This document shows, one piece after another, positions 30,151 through 38,763 of a DNA stretch of 64,000 nt. Position numbers and translations under genes: made by a program. The number at the start of each line of letters is the position of its first letter. The stretch's first letter is position 1. This stretch comes from Salinicola avicenniae (GTDB lineage Bacteria > Pseudomonadota > Gammaproteobacteria > Pseudomonadales > Halomonadaceae): NCBI RefSeq assembly GCF_023736115.1, contig NZ_JAKQZC010000006.1:372001-436000 (forward strand). Reading direction: 5' to 3'. The notes below the pieces were generated by a model. The model made no database searches. It was not told where the DNA came from and worked only from the letters and a program-made list of their open reading frames with translations.

Positions 30151-31065
30151 CTAATCCCAGCTCGCCCCCTCCAGCACGTCCAGCGGAATCTTGAGATAGC
30201 GCTTGCCGTTGCTTTCTGGTACCGGCAGGCGGCCACCGTCGACGTTGACCTGCAGCGCATGCAGAATCAGCTTCGGCATCGGCAGTTCGCTATCGCGGCG
30301 CTGGCGCAGCTCGACATAAGTCGCCTCGCTGCCGTCGCCAAGATCATGCTTGTTCGTGTCGCGCTGTTCGCGCACCGTGCTCTCCCACTGCGGTGCACGC
30401 CCTTCGGGCATGTAGTCGTGCCCCGTAAACAGGCGGGTCTCGTCGGGTAACGCCAGAATGGCCTGGATCGAGTGCCACAGCTGATGGGCACTGCCGCCGG
30501 GAAAATCGGCGCGGGCCGTGCCGTAGTCGGGCTGGAATAGCGTATCGTGAACGAAAGCCGCATCGCCGATCAGGTAGGTGACCGAGGCCAGCGTGTGTCC
30601 CGGCGAATGCATGACGCGCACCGTCAACTCGCCTAGCGGCAGGGTCTCGCCGTCGTTGAGCAGGCGATCCCACTGGCTGCCGTCAGTCGCTAGCGCCGGC
30701 CAATTGTAGATCTGCTTCCACAGCGCCTGAACCTCGACCACCGGCTGGCCGATGGCGGTTGGCACGCCGGTTTTGTCATGGAGATAACCGGCAGCGGAGA
30801 AGTGGTCGGCGTGGGGATGGGTGTCGAGAATCCAGACGATCGTGAACTCCTGCCGCTCGACATAAGCCAGCAGCTCATCGGCGTGATGTGTCGCCGTCGC
30901 ACCGGACTTTTCATCGTAGTCGAGCACCGGATCGATGATGACACACTGCTTCGTGGCGGGATCGCTGACCACATACTGAACGCTGAACGTCCGAGGATCG
31001 AAGAAGCCGGCGACATCGGGACGGCCCTGAGCCGCATCGCCGGGAGAGAGCGCGAACGTCTTCAT
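30151..31065 (-). CDS. metallo-beta-lactamase-fold persulfide dioxygenase-like hydrolase (Blh/ETHE1-like)
   Basis: A cytosolic 304-residue MBL-fold protein with the HxHxDH motif at 83-88 (THPHADHFSAAG), a later HSPGHTLASV, DTLFQPDYGTARADFPGG and GHDYMPEGR. This pattern is typical of ETHE1/Blh proteins, which oxidise glutathione persulfide to sulfite. Association with two YeeE/YedE-type genes supports a role in sulfide/persulfide detoxification. The ATG at 31065 has AGGAG five bases upstream. A 12-bp palindrome lies about 50 bp upstream, but no ArsR-type (BigR-like) regulator gene is adjacent. Confidence 0.88.
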   Translation of the reverse strand: MKTFALSPGDAAQGRPDVAGFFDPRTFSVQYVVSDPATKQCVIIDPVLDYDEKSGATATHHADELLAYVERQEFTIVWILDTHPHADHFSAAGYLHDKTGVPTAIGQPVVEVQALWKQIYNWPALATDGSQWDRLLNDGETLPLGELTVRVMHSPGHTLASVTYLIGDAAFVHDTLFQPDYGTARADFPGGSAHQLWHSIQAILALPDETRLFTGHDYMPEGRAPQWESTVREQRDTNKHDLGDGSEATYVELRQRRDSELPMPKLILHALQVNVDGGRLPVPESNGKRYLKIPLDVLEGASWD

Positions 31066-31115
31066 GCTGACTCCTGAGTCTGACAAGAATCTCATCAGGA
31101 TAACGCTGAAAAAGT

Positions 31116-31127
31116 TCTAACGTTAGA
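31116..31127. promoter_or_regulatory. palindromic operator candidate upstream of the persulfide operon
   Basis: TCTAACGTTAGA is a perfect 12-bp palindrome in an AT-rich stretch 50 bp upstream of the MBL gene. It overlaps where a -10 element would lie (TTTGCA sits about 15 bases further upstream on the minus strand). It fits an ArsR-family operator in form. Confidence 0.45.
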
Positions 31128-31268
31128 TTCTTTACAAATATGCAAAGTGTGGCGACGGGACACCAACGCGATCGCGCCGACAAAATCGACGTGCTCGGCA
31201 CTCGATGACCTCGTGGCGCCCGCGACGAAGCGCGGGCGAGCAGGTCAGGCGGGCGCAGCGATGCCCGC

Positions 31269-32489
31269 TCACACGTCGCCGGTATTATCCAGCTCGACTG
31301 CCTCGTAGAGCCTGTCCTGTAGATCGGGGATCGCCGCCTGCACGCGGTTCCAACTGGGGATGAACGGCTTGTCGCGGGGAGATTCGAAGAAGGCCGCCCC
31401 GGCCTGCATGATGTTGTCGGCGAACAGCTCCACGGCGGCCTCCTCGCTGTGACGGTCGAGCTTGAGCCCGTTCATCGCCGCATCGTGGTCATACGCCTCG
31501 ATCAGATCGAGCGCGATCCGGTAGTAGGTCGCCTTCACCGTCCGGAAGCTCTCGACGCTCATCTCCACACCCAGCGTCGCCAGCTTGCGATACATTGCCT
31601 TGGCGATATCCATGCTCATACGGTTGAGACCGCCGCTCGGGTCCTCCTCGGAAACCGGCTGATGCTTGTGATCGTAGGCATCGGCGATATCCACCTGGCA
31701 CAGACGCTTGGTCGAGAAGTTGCGGTGGACCTCGGAAAGCACGCCGACCTCGAGCCCCCAGTCGCTGGGAATGCGGATGCCATCGAGCACGTCCGCGCGC
31801 ATCGAGAATTCACCGGAAAGCGGGTAGCGGTAGCTATCGAGATAGTCGAGATATGGCAACGGGCCATAGATCATCTTGAAGGCGCGGATCAGCGGCGTCA
31901 CCATCAGCCGCGAAACGCGCCCGTTGAGCTTGCCGGAGGCGATGCGCGAGTAATAGCCCTTGCAGAACTCGTAGTGGAAGCGCGGGTTGGCGATCGGATA
32001 GATCAGGCGCGCCAGAAGGCCCCGATCATAGGTGACGATATCGCAGTCGTGCAGCGCCACCGCTTCCGCCTTGCCTGAGGTACGAACATAGCCGGAGCAG
32101 TACCAGACATTACAGCCCTTGCCGCGTTCCAGCGGTGCCAAGCCCTCGTCCGCGAGCTCCTGCTGCAGTGCCTGCAGGCGCGGGCCATCGTTCCAGAGAA
32201 TGCGATGGTGCTGGGGCAGGCGCGAGAAGAAGTCGCGCGCCTTCAGGAACTGCTCCCGGTCGGCGCGATCCAGGCCGATGACGATCTCGCTCAGATAGGG
32301 CACCTGGCAAAGCTCGTCGACAATGTGCGAAAGCGCCGGCCCCTCCAGCTCGGAGTAGAGCGAGGGCAGGATCAGTCCCATCGGGCGGCTGCGAGAAAAC
32401 CGCTTGAGGTCGTTCTCCATCGCTTCCACCGAACGCCGGGTGAGATTGTGGAAGTTGGTGACGATACCGTTCTGGTAGAAATCGCTCAT
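31269..32489 (-). CDS. gpgS: glucosyl-3-phosphoglycerate synthase (GT81)
   Basis: This enzyme transfers glucose from an NDP-glucose to D-3-phosphoglycerate, the first step to the compatible solute glucosylglycerate. The 406-residue GT-A-fold protein opens DFYQNGIVTNFHNLTRR and has LPSLYSELEGPALSHIV, the metal-binding DxD as DCD at 148-150 (ALHDCDIVTYDR), and YPLSGEFSMRADVL. These are hallmarks of bacterial and archaeal GpgS. A GAGGA site precedes the ATG. It follows the HAD phosphatase gene by 86 bp on the same strand, presumably an operon. The substrate is assigned by family, not shown. Confidence 0.9.
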   Translation of the reverse strand: MSDFYQNGIVTNFHNLTRRSVEAMENDLKRFSRSRPMGLILPSLYSELEGPALSHIVDELCQVPYLSEIVIGLDRADREQFLKARDFFSRLPQHHRILWNDGPRLQALQQELADEGLAPLERGKGCNVWYCSGYVRTSGKAEAVALHDCDIVTYDRGLLARLIYPIANPRFHYEFCKGYYSRIASGKLNGRVSRLMVTPLIRAFKMIYGPLPYLDYLDSYRYPLSGEFSMRADVLDGIRIPSDWGLEVGVLSEVHRNFSTKRLCQVDIADAYDHKHQPVSEEDPSGGLNRMSMDIAKAMYRKLATLGVEMSVESFRTVKATYYRIALDLIEAYDHDAAMNGLKLDRHSEEAAVELFADNIMQAGAAFFESPRDKPFIPSWNRVQAAIPDLQDRLYEAVELDNTGDV

Positions 32490-32575
32490 GAGACATCCTC
32501 ATTGTGTTGTCATCCGGCGTCGCTCCGTGACGCCCCCTCAATCGGTCATCGAGTCACAGGCTCGACCGGCCAGGC

Positions 32576-33424
32576 TCAGGCCTCGAGCCAATGCGATACG
32601 CCTTCCGCCCAGCCTCGCGGTCCGGACGCGCGCGTGCGATAGACCTGCGCACCCTCCAGCGGCATCGGCTGGCCATGCGCCGCGGCAATCACCACCGCCA
32701 TGTCGGTAGCCGCCAGCAGTGCCAGATCGTTGGGGCCATCACCGAGACCCAATGTGCGCGGACGCTGTCCGCGCAGCGCCTCGTAGCGCGCGACCAGCCA
32801 ATTCGCTGCCTGTCCCTTGTTCACCGCGCCCATCACGTGCCAGAAGCGCCCGCCTCGGGTCAGCGTGAGGCCATCGGTCTCGAGCGTCTCATGCAGCCGT
32901 TTCAGCTTGGCGTCATCGTCTTGCCACACCAGGGGTTCACTGCCCTCTCGTGCCATCGCCTGCGCCGCGCCTGCCGGCGGCAGCCCGGTCAGCTCGCAGA
33001 CCTCTTCGACTGTCATCTCCCCGAGACGCCGAAAATGCAGGCCGTGCCGCTCGCGCACCACATCCAGACGGCGACGAATGAAATCCACATCCATGCTCGG
33101 CGTCTTGATCACCAGTCCATCCGGCGAGGCCGGGTCACGGTCCAGCCGGGCATGCTGCCAGGACGGCGGCAGCCCGATAACCGCGCCATTCTCGGCAATG
33201 AACGGTGTCTGCTCGAGAGCCAGCTCCCGGCGTAACGCCAGCAGTTCGGCTCGCGTCTTGCTGGTGGTGGGAATGACCGGCACGCCACGTTCGGCAAGTG
33301 TCGCGAGCCAGGCTGCGGCAGGCTGCCAGTCATAGGTGTCGTGATCGAGCAGCGACCCGTCGAGATCGGTAAAGATCAGCAGCGGCGGCGGTTGCCGGGT
33401 CGGTCCGTTCGTCGCATCATCCAT
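32576..33424 (-). CDS. HAD-type mannosyl/glucosyl-3-phosphoglycerate phosphatase
   Basis: A 282-residue Cof/MPGP-type HAD phosphatase. Motif I is TDLDGSLLD with D20 and D22, PTTSKTRAEL is motif II, and LGLGDGPNDLALLA is motif III/IV. The family includes mannosyl-3-phosphoglycerate phosphatase (YedP/MpgP), and the same enzymes act on glucosyl-3-phosphoglycerate. Placement directly upstream of gpgS indicates it completes glucosylglycerate synthesis. The ATG at 33424 (GGGGT upstream) is preferred to a GTG at 33448. It is 153 bp after dgoK, so it might be read through from the galactonate operon or have its own promoter. Confidence 0.88.
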   Translation of the reverse strand: MDDATNGPTRQPPPLLIFTDLDGSLLDHDTYDWQPAAAWLATLAERGVPVIPTTSKTRAELLALRRELALEQTPFIAENGAVIGLPPSWQHARLDRDPASPDGLVIKTPSMDVDFIRRRLDVVRERHGLHFRRLGEMTVEEVCELTGLPPAGAAQAMAREGSEPLVWQDDDAKLKRLHETLETDGLTLTRGGRFWHVMGAVNKGQAANWLVARYEALRGQRPRTLGLGDGPNDLALLAATDMAVVIAAAHGQPMPLEGAQVYRTRASGPRGWAEGVSHWLEA

Positions 33425-33577
33425 GGCGTTACCCCATTGCCCAGTCACGGTCGGCCGCAGGAACGCGGTCCATCAATGAAGGTAGCACGGATCGTGCCAA
33501 CGTCAGCGAGCCGCCCATACCGGCGACTCGCGTGACCGTGGGACCCTTGTTGCGCACCGCGTTGGTGCATGGGCGAT

Positions 33578-34519
33578 TCAGGTTGGGCGTGAGGCGTGGC
33601 GCGCGGCAATCGCCGAAACCCCGGCCAGGGTGGCGCGATCGCTGTCGATCGCGTTGACATGCAGGCCGGCCGCCTCGAGCGCCAGCGTGTAGCTTTCACG
33701 CAGGGTTTCGGCACCGACCAGCTGCACCGTGGTGATATCCGGACGTGCGCCTCGCATGGCACGCACCTCTTCACCGATCAGCACACCGGACAGGAAGCTG
33801 CCCACCTGCCCCGCGGCCAGGCCGGCGTAAAGATGACGGCTACGCGCTTCGAACAGGGCATGCATGACGCCGCCGGCCGCTTCGGCGCGGGAAAGCCCCA
33901 GGCGGAACGCCGCCGCGTCGAAGGGTGCTTCATCACGCGCCGGTTCACCCGGCAGCGTATGAAACCGCACCGCATGATAGAGCTCGCCGGTCATCAAGGT
34001 GGTGAACGCGGTCATGCGGCCGTGCTCCAGCCGCGCCCACTTGCTGTGGGTACCGGGTAGACAACAGTCGACGCCAGCGGCGCGGGTCGCTGGGTCGGCC
34101 AGTGCCAGCGCGCCGAACGCCTGCACCTCTTCGCCACGCATCACGTCGACGTGATCGGCCGTCACCTGCTTGACGCCGGGTACGATCCAGACGTTATCGA
34201 GTCCCGGGGCGGCGACCACGCGGTCGGCGAGATCATCGGCCGAGACGGGAAGTTCAAGCTGCGGCGCTTCCGACCAGCCTCTCGCCGAACCGACCATGCC
34301 GGCGAGGTAGACGGGAACTCGTCCGCCATCGCGCCAGTCATCCGTCTGCGAGGCACAGTAGTGCGGGAATTCCGGCTGGCTAAGCGCCTTCAGCCCGGAG
34401 GCCGAGCGCCGGCTGTCGAGTATGTCACCGCTGGCGATATCGACCAGAAAGGCGCGAAAGTTGCTGGTGCCCCAGTCGACGACGATCAGGCGCTCGGCGT
34501 GATCGGCTGCCACGCTCAT
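33578..34519 (-). CDS. dgoK: 2-dehydro-3-deoxygalactonokinase
   Basis: This phosphorylates 2-keto-3-deoxygalactonate in the De Ley-Doudoroff galactonate pathway. The 313-residue sugar-kinase-like protein begins LIVVDWGTSNFRAFLVD (ATPase-fold phosphate 1), has CLPGTHSKWARLEHGRM and the LVGAETLRESYTLALEAAGL C-terminal part typical of DgoK. Its ATG overlaps the dgoA stop by four bases (ATGA). It is the last gene of the dgo operon. Confidence 0.96.
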   Translation of the reverse strand: MSVAADHAERLIVVDWGTSNFRAFLVDIASGDILDSRRSASGLKALSQPEFPHYCASQTDDWRDGGRVPVYLAGMVGSARGWSEAPQLELPVSADDLADRVVAAPGLDNVWIVPGVKQVTADHVDVMRGEEVQAFGALALADPATRAAGVDCCLPGTHSKWARLEHGRMTAFTTLMTGELYHAVRFHTLPGEPARDEAPFDAAAFRLGLSRAEAAGGVMHALFEARSRHLYAGLAAGQVGSFLSGVLIGEEVRAMRGARPDITTVQLVGAETLRESYTLALEAAGLHVNAIDSDRATLAGVSAIAARHASRPT

Positions 34520-35202
34520 GCGTCGGCCTCACGCTCGAGATGCTCGGCATGACGCGCGACTTCGCTGATTCGGCGCCACTCCTCGACCAGCCCGCGAGCG
34601 ATCTCGCCCACTTCGTCGGCTTTGCGCCCCGGCTTGTAGAGATTGCTGCCGAAGCCGAAACCGGCGATACCGTGCGCGTGCCACTCGCTCATGTTGCTCT
34701 CGTCGATGCCGCCGACCGCCAGTACCGGCAATCCCTTGGGCAGAATGGCATTGATGTCCTTGAAGTAGCCGGTGCCCAGTCGCGCCGCCGGGAACAATTT
34801 GAGCGCCGTGGCGCCAGCCTTGGCCGCGGCCAGCGCTTCGGAAGGCGTCATGCAGCCGATCATCGGTGCCAGGCCATGCTCGACGCCGGCCCGAATCACC
34901 TCCGCATCCGTGTTCGGCGTAATCAGAAGCGGCGTCTCCAGCTCGGCGAGGCGCTCGGCGTGGACCGGGTCGAGTACGGTCCCGGCCCCGATCACCACGT
35001 CGTCCGGGCAGCGCTTGGCGATCATCGCGATGCTATCCCATGCCCGCGGCGAGTTGAGCGGGATCTCGATCAGCTTGAATCCGGCGTCGACCAGCGCATC
35101 GAAGACGCCATCGATCTCCTCCGGCGTGATACCGCGCAGAATCGCCACCAGCGGTCGCTCGGCGAGCGCCGTTTCCAGGGCAAACTTGCGTGTCTCGTTC
35201 AT
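34516..35202 (-). CDS. dgoA: 2-dehydro-3-deoxy-6-phosphogalactonate aldolase
   Basis: A class I aldolase that splits KDPGal into pyruvate and glyceraldehyde 3-phosphate. The 228-residue (beta/alpha)8 protein has VAILRGITPEEI, the catalytic glutamate in LIEIPLNSP, GAGTVLD, FLITPN-like LLITPNTD and the Schiff-base lysine in ALKLFPAARLG. A clear GGAGAGAAAG site precedes the ATG. Unlike the E. coli DgoA, it is a stand-alone aldolase with the dehydratase encoded separately. It lies 300 bp downstream of dgoD across a repeat-rich spacer. Confidence 0.96.
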   Translation of the reverse strand: MNETRKFALETALAERPLVAILRGITPEEIDGVFDALVDAGFKLIEIPLNSPRAWDSIAMIAKRCPDDVVIGAGTVLDPVHAERLAELETPLLITPNTDAEVIRAGVEHGLAPMIGCMTPSEALAAAKAGATALKLFPAARLGTGYFKDINAILPKGLPVLAVGGIDESNMSEWHAHGIAGFGFGSNLYKPGRKADEVGEIARGLVEEWRRISEVARHAEHLEREADA

Positions 35203-35502
35203 CTTTCTCTCCTTGTTTCAGCTCACCTCACACGGCATGCAGACAGCAGGACGCGCCCGCCGAGGCGCGGATTTCCTGATGATCTGCTGAGAGCGCCAGA
35301 TGAGGGACGCTCAAGGACCAGTTCGTCCATTTTCGGATGCTCTGCTGAGAGCGCAAGTTGCGGCGCGTTCGAGGGCCAGCCGAGCGAGTTGAAGCGCAAG
35401 GTGCCCGGCGCACAGAACCCGGAGCATATGGGGTATATGCGAGGAGTTCGCGCACCGGGCAACACGGCGCCTCGCTCGCGCAGGCGGCTATCGAGCGTGC
35501 CG
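35203..35502. repeat. structured repeat-bearing spacer between dgoD and dgoA
   Basis: No gene is supported in this 300-bp spacer. It contains two divergent 44-bp direct repeats (35278-35321 and 35336-35379), both starting GATG-TCTGCTGAGAGCGC apart from one base. A nested fold follows: GCCCGG 35403-35408 pairs with CCGGGC 35455-35460, enclosing a GCATAT/ATATGC hairpin (35424-35440). The make-up resembles a dispersed intergenic element inserted in the operon rather than a promoter. Confidence 0.55.
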
Positions 35503-36651
35503 TCACCACTCGGCGATGGAGCCGTCTTCATGCGTCCACACCGGGTTTCTCCAGCGATGCCCGACCTTGGCGCGCTCCTCGACGAAGGCCTCGTCGATCT
35601 CCACGCCGAGCCCCGGGCCCTGCGGGATCGCGCAGTAGCCATCGGTGATCGAGAGCGCGTTCTTGTCCACCAGATAATCGAGCACGTCGTTGTCTCGATT
35701 GTAGTGGATGCCCATGCTCTGCTCTTGAATGAAGGCGTTGTGATTGACCGCATCCACGTGCAGCGATGCGGCCAGTGTCAACGGCCCCAGCGGGCAGTGC
35801 GGCGCCAGCGCGACATCGAAGCACGAGGCCAGCGTGGCGATCTTCATGCCTTCGCTGATGCCGCCGCAGTGGGAGAGATCGGGCTGGACGATATCGACCA
35901 TGCCCTCGGCGAGCAGATCGCGGAATTGATAGCGCGTGTGCAGCCGCTCGCCGGTGGCGATCGGATAGCCCAGGCCCCCCGCGATATGCTTCAGACTCGG
36001 CAGGTGCTCGGGCAGCACCGGCTCTTCGACGAACATCGGATGATACGGCTCCAGCTCGCGCAGCAGCGCCTTGGCCATCGGCCGATGAACGCGACCATGG
36101 AAGTCGATACCGATACCCACGTCCGGCCCGACCGCGTCGCGCGCCTCGGCGACGCGCGCCACGGCCTCATCCACCTTGGCATGGGAATCGACGATCGCCA
36201 TTTCGGCCGTGCCGTTCATCTTGAAGGCCGTGAATCCCTGGTCGACCAGCGCCTTGGCGCCGGCGCCGACATCCGCCGGCTTGTCGCCGCCGGTCCAGGC
36301 GTACATACGCATGCGATCACGACACGCCCCGCCGAGCAGCTGATGAACCGGTACGCCCAGATCGCGCCCCTTGAGATCCCACAGGGCCTGGTCGATGCCG
36401 GCGATGGCGCTCATCAGTATCGGGCCACCACGATAGAAACCGGCGCGGTAGAGCGTGTTCCAGAGATGTTCGATGCGGTGCGGATCCTGACCGATCAGGT
36501 AGTCGGACAGCTCATGCACCGCCGCCTCAACGGTGGCCGCGCGCCCTTCCACAACCGGCTCGCCCCAGCCGTAGCAGCCCTCGTCGGTCTCGATCTTGAG
36601 AAACAGCCAGCGCGGCGGCACCTGCCAGGTCTTCAAACGGGTAATTTTCAC
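35503..36651 (-). CDS. dgoD: D-galactonate dehydratase
   Basis: An enolase-superfamily enzyme converting D-galactonate to 2-keto-3-deoxygalactonate. The 382-residue protein matches DgoD closely: metal ligands lie in [16 protein letters not shown] and ATGERLHTR, the catalytic histidine is in [19 protein letters not shown], and the N-terminus is [24 protein letters not shown]. It is in the leftward operon downstream of the TRAP genes (90 bp after dctM) and upstream of dgoA. Confidence 0.97.
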   Translation of the reverse strand: MKITRLKTWQVPPRWLFLKIETDEGCYGWGEPVVEGRAATVEAAVHELSDYLIGQDPHRIEHLWNTLYRAGFYRGGPILMSAIAGIDQALWDLKGRDLGVPVHQLLGGACRDRMRMYAWTGGDKPADVGAGAKALVDQGFTAFKMNGTAEMAIVDSHAKVDEAVARVAEARDAVGPDVGIGIDFHGRVHRPMAKALLRELEPYHPMFVEEPVLPEHLPSLKHIAGGLGYPIATGERLHTRYQFRDLLAEGMVDIVQPDLSHCGGISEGMKIATLASCFDVALAPHCPLGPLTLAASLHVDAVNHNAFIQEQSMGIHYNRDNDVLDYLVDKNALSITDGYCAIPQGPGLGVEIDEAFVEERAKVGHRWRNPVWTHEDGSIAEW

Positions 36652-36741
36652 GGATCACCTATGATTCAGTTTGAATCTATTCAGTTTCAGTGTTCGATGC
36701 TGCCGGCGCCATGGCACCGGCAGTCGGGCCTACCACTCGCC

Positions 36742-38046
36742 CTACACCAGCCACATCGCCAGGTTCGGCCACAGCAGCAGCAGCGCCAGCACGCACAATT
36801 GAATCGCGATGAACGGCAGCAGCGAGACGAAGATATCCTTGAGGCTGACCGACGGTGGCGCCACGCCCTTGAGATAGAAGGCGGCTGGCCCGAAGGGCGG
36901 CGACAGGAAAGAGACCTGCATGTTGACCGCGAACAGAATCCCGAACCAGACCGGATCGTAGCCCAGCTGGACAACGATCGGCACGAAGATCGGCAGTGTC
37001 AGCATGGCCACGCCGATCCAGTCGAGGAACATGCCGAGCACCAGCAGAATCGCCATCATCACCAGCATGATCACGATCGGCGCGACATCCAACCCCATGA
37101 TCATCTGCGAGATAAAGCGGTTGCCACCCATCAGGTTGTAGACGCCGACCAGCGCCGCAGCGCCGATGCCGATCCAGATGATCATGCCACACGTGGTCAG
37201 CGTCTGCCCCAGGCTCTGGTGCAGCACCTTCACCGAAAACTCGCCACGCAGCAGGATGGCCAGGAAAACCCCGAACACGCCCATCGCGGCCGCTTCGGTG
37301 ACAGAGGCGATACCACCGTAGATGGTCCCGAGCACCAGGAAGGCGATCAGACCCGGTACCAGAATCGCCTTGAGCGCCTGTCCCCGAGTCTTGATCTCGT
37401 TGTTGGCACGCTCCTCGTCCGTCAGCGGCGGCCCGAGCTTCGGGTTGCGCAGGCAGCGCACCAGCACGTAGGCGATATAACTGCCCATCAGCAGCACCGC
37501 TGGCGTGATCGCGGCGGTGAACAGGTCGGCGATCGATTCGCTGGCGATAAGGCCGTAGATGATCAACACGATCGAAGGCGGCATCATGGTTCCCAGCGAG
37601 CCACCGGCGCAGACCACGCCGATCGAAAGGTGCTTGTCGTAACCCAGGCGCAGCATCTGCGGCAGCGCCAGGATGCCCAGCAGCACGATCTCACCGCCGA
37701 TAATGCCGGAGAGCGCGGCCAGGAAGAATGCGACGACCACGGTCTGGATCGCCACGCCGCCGGGCAGCCGGCCGGCGAAGACCCGCATGGCGTTGAACAG
37801 GTCCCGGGCGATGCCCGAACGGTCCAGCAGCGAGGCCATCAGTACGAACATTGGCACCGCCACCAGCGAATACTCGGTCACGAAGCCGTAAACGCGGCTC
37901 GTCACCAGCGGCAGCGCCATCGGGCCGAACCAGCCGAACGTAAAGGAGAGCGCCACCAGACCGGTAACGAAAGCTAGCGGCAGGCCGGTGACGAGCAGCG
38001 CGAAGATGGCCCCGACCAGCAGCCAGGTTCCGGTTGCGATATCCAT
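36742..38046 (-). CDS. dctM: TRAP transporter large permease (DctM)
   Basis: The inner-membrane large subunit of a tripartite sodium-driven TRAP transporter, 434 residues with about 12 hydrophobic segments. The family motifs include GLPLAFVTGLVAL, VAVPMFVLMASLLDRSGIARDLF, GGSLGTMMPPSIVLIIYG and LGMFLDWIGVAMLTLPIF. Its ATG overlaps the small-permease stop by one base (TGATG). From its place between dgoR-dctP and dgoD, the substrate is inferred to be galactonate or a related sugar acid. Confidence 0.95.
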   Translation of the reverse strand: MDIATGTWLLVGAIFALLVTGLPLAFVTGLVALSFTFGWFGPMALPLVTSRVYGFVTEYSLVAVPMFVLMASLLDRSGIARDLFNAMRVFAGRLPGGVAIQTVVVAFFLAALSGIIGGEIVLLGILALPQMLRLGYDKHLSIGVVCAGGSLGTMMPPSIVLIIYGLIASESIADLFTAAITPAVLLMGSYIAYVLVRCLRNPKLGPPLTDEERANNEIKTRGQALKAILVPGLIAFLVLGTIYGGIASVTEAAAMGVFGVFLAILLRGEFSVKVLHQSLGQTLTTCGMIIWIGIGAAALVGVYNLMGGNRFISQMIMGLDVAPIVIMLVMMAILLVLGMFLDWIGVAMLTLPIFVPIVVQLGYDPVWFGILFAVNMQVSFLSPPFGPAAFYLKGVAPPSVSLKDIFVSLLPFIAIQLCVLALLLLWPNLAMWLV

Positions 38047-38657
38047 CAGCCTTTCTCCTCGCCCGCGTCATGGGTCGTGGGACGCTTGCCGCTGAGACTC
38101 TGGTAGAGGTGCCACAGCGCCTGCAGCGTCATCAGCACCAGGGCCGCAAGAATCACCGTCTTGACCAGCGCCGGAAACGGCGGATTCCAGGACGTCCCGG
38201 AGCGCTCCAGTCGCCAGACGCCGGTGGGGCCGTGAGTCGCGGCCCAGCTCATGGTCCAGGCGGCATAGCTCATGCCGAGGCAGAAGCCGAGCGTCACCAG
38301 GTCATTGAAGATATCCAGGCCACGCTTGAGCTTGGGCCCGGCGGTATCATAGAGCACGCGCACGCGAATATGACGGTTGCTGGCCATGGCTACCGGCCCC
38401 CCGATGGCGAAGGTCAACGCCACCAGCATGACCACGCTTTCATGCACCCAGGAGGTCGGCGAATCGAAGCCGTAGCGCATCACTACCTCGAAGACACTGA
38501 TCGCCATGGCGATGAATACCAGCCATGCGGCATAGCGTCCGCCGCGCCGGACCCAACGGTCGAGCGGCGTGCGCACCTCGTCGTTGCTCCCTTCCTCGGG
38601 AGCGCCCTCCTGCGCCAGGGCGGCGACCTCTTCGGGCTTGCCGGTCGGTTGCGTCAT
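38046..38657 (-). CDS. dctQ: TRAP transporter small permease (DctQ)
   Basis: A 203-residue four-helix inner-membrane subunit with an acidic cytoplasmic N-terminus of about 35 residues. VFIAMAISVFEVVMRYGFDSPTSWVHESVVML is the recognisable DctQ region. It lies 106 bp after the binding-protein gene, with an RNA hairpin in between, and is translationally coupled to dctM. Confidence 0.93.
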   Translation of the reverse strand: MTQPTGKPEEVAALAQEGAPEEGSNDEVRTPLDRWVRRGGRYAAWLVFIAMAISVFEVVMRYGFDSPTSWVHESVVMLVALTFAIGGPVAMASNRHIRVRVLYDTAGPKLKRGLDIFNDLVTLGFCLGMSYAAWTMSWAATHGPTGVWRLERSGTSWNPPFPALVKTVILAALVLMTLQALWHLYQSLSGKRPTTHDAGEEKG

Positions 38658-38707
38658 CTCGTTGTTCCCCTTTCATCTGGGCGGGCCAGGCCCGGCCAAT
38701 ATCAAGA

Positions 38708-38754
38708 CGGGCTGCCGCTCGGCCCGACACGCGGTCGAACGAGACGACAGCCCG
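38708..38754 (-). promoter_or_regulatory. intercistronic stem-loop between dctP and dctQ
   Basis: CGGGCTG (38708-38714) pairs with CAGCCCG (38748-38754), with a second CTCG/CGAG helix inside. Hairpins here often stabilise binding-protein mRNA over that of the permeases, which would explain the only sizeable gap in the transporter genes. Confidence 0.35.
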
Positions 38755-38763
38755 GCCGGATCC

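Noticed and set aside
31205-31232. A hairpin (CGCCCGCG/CGCGGGCG) downstream of gpgS as an intrinsic terminator
   Set aside because: The stem is real, but no T run follows on the minus strand, and such GC-rich repeats are common here by chance.
34540-37977. A 1145-codon open frame on the plus strand across dgoA, the spacer, dgoD and dctM
   Set aside because: It is antisense to clearly recognised genes. Its translation is rich in H, R, Q and D in the pattern of reverse-strand reading of high-GC codons, with no family resemblance. Long antisense frames are expected at this GC content.
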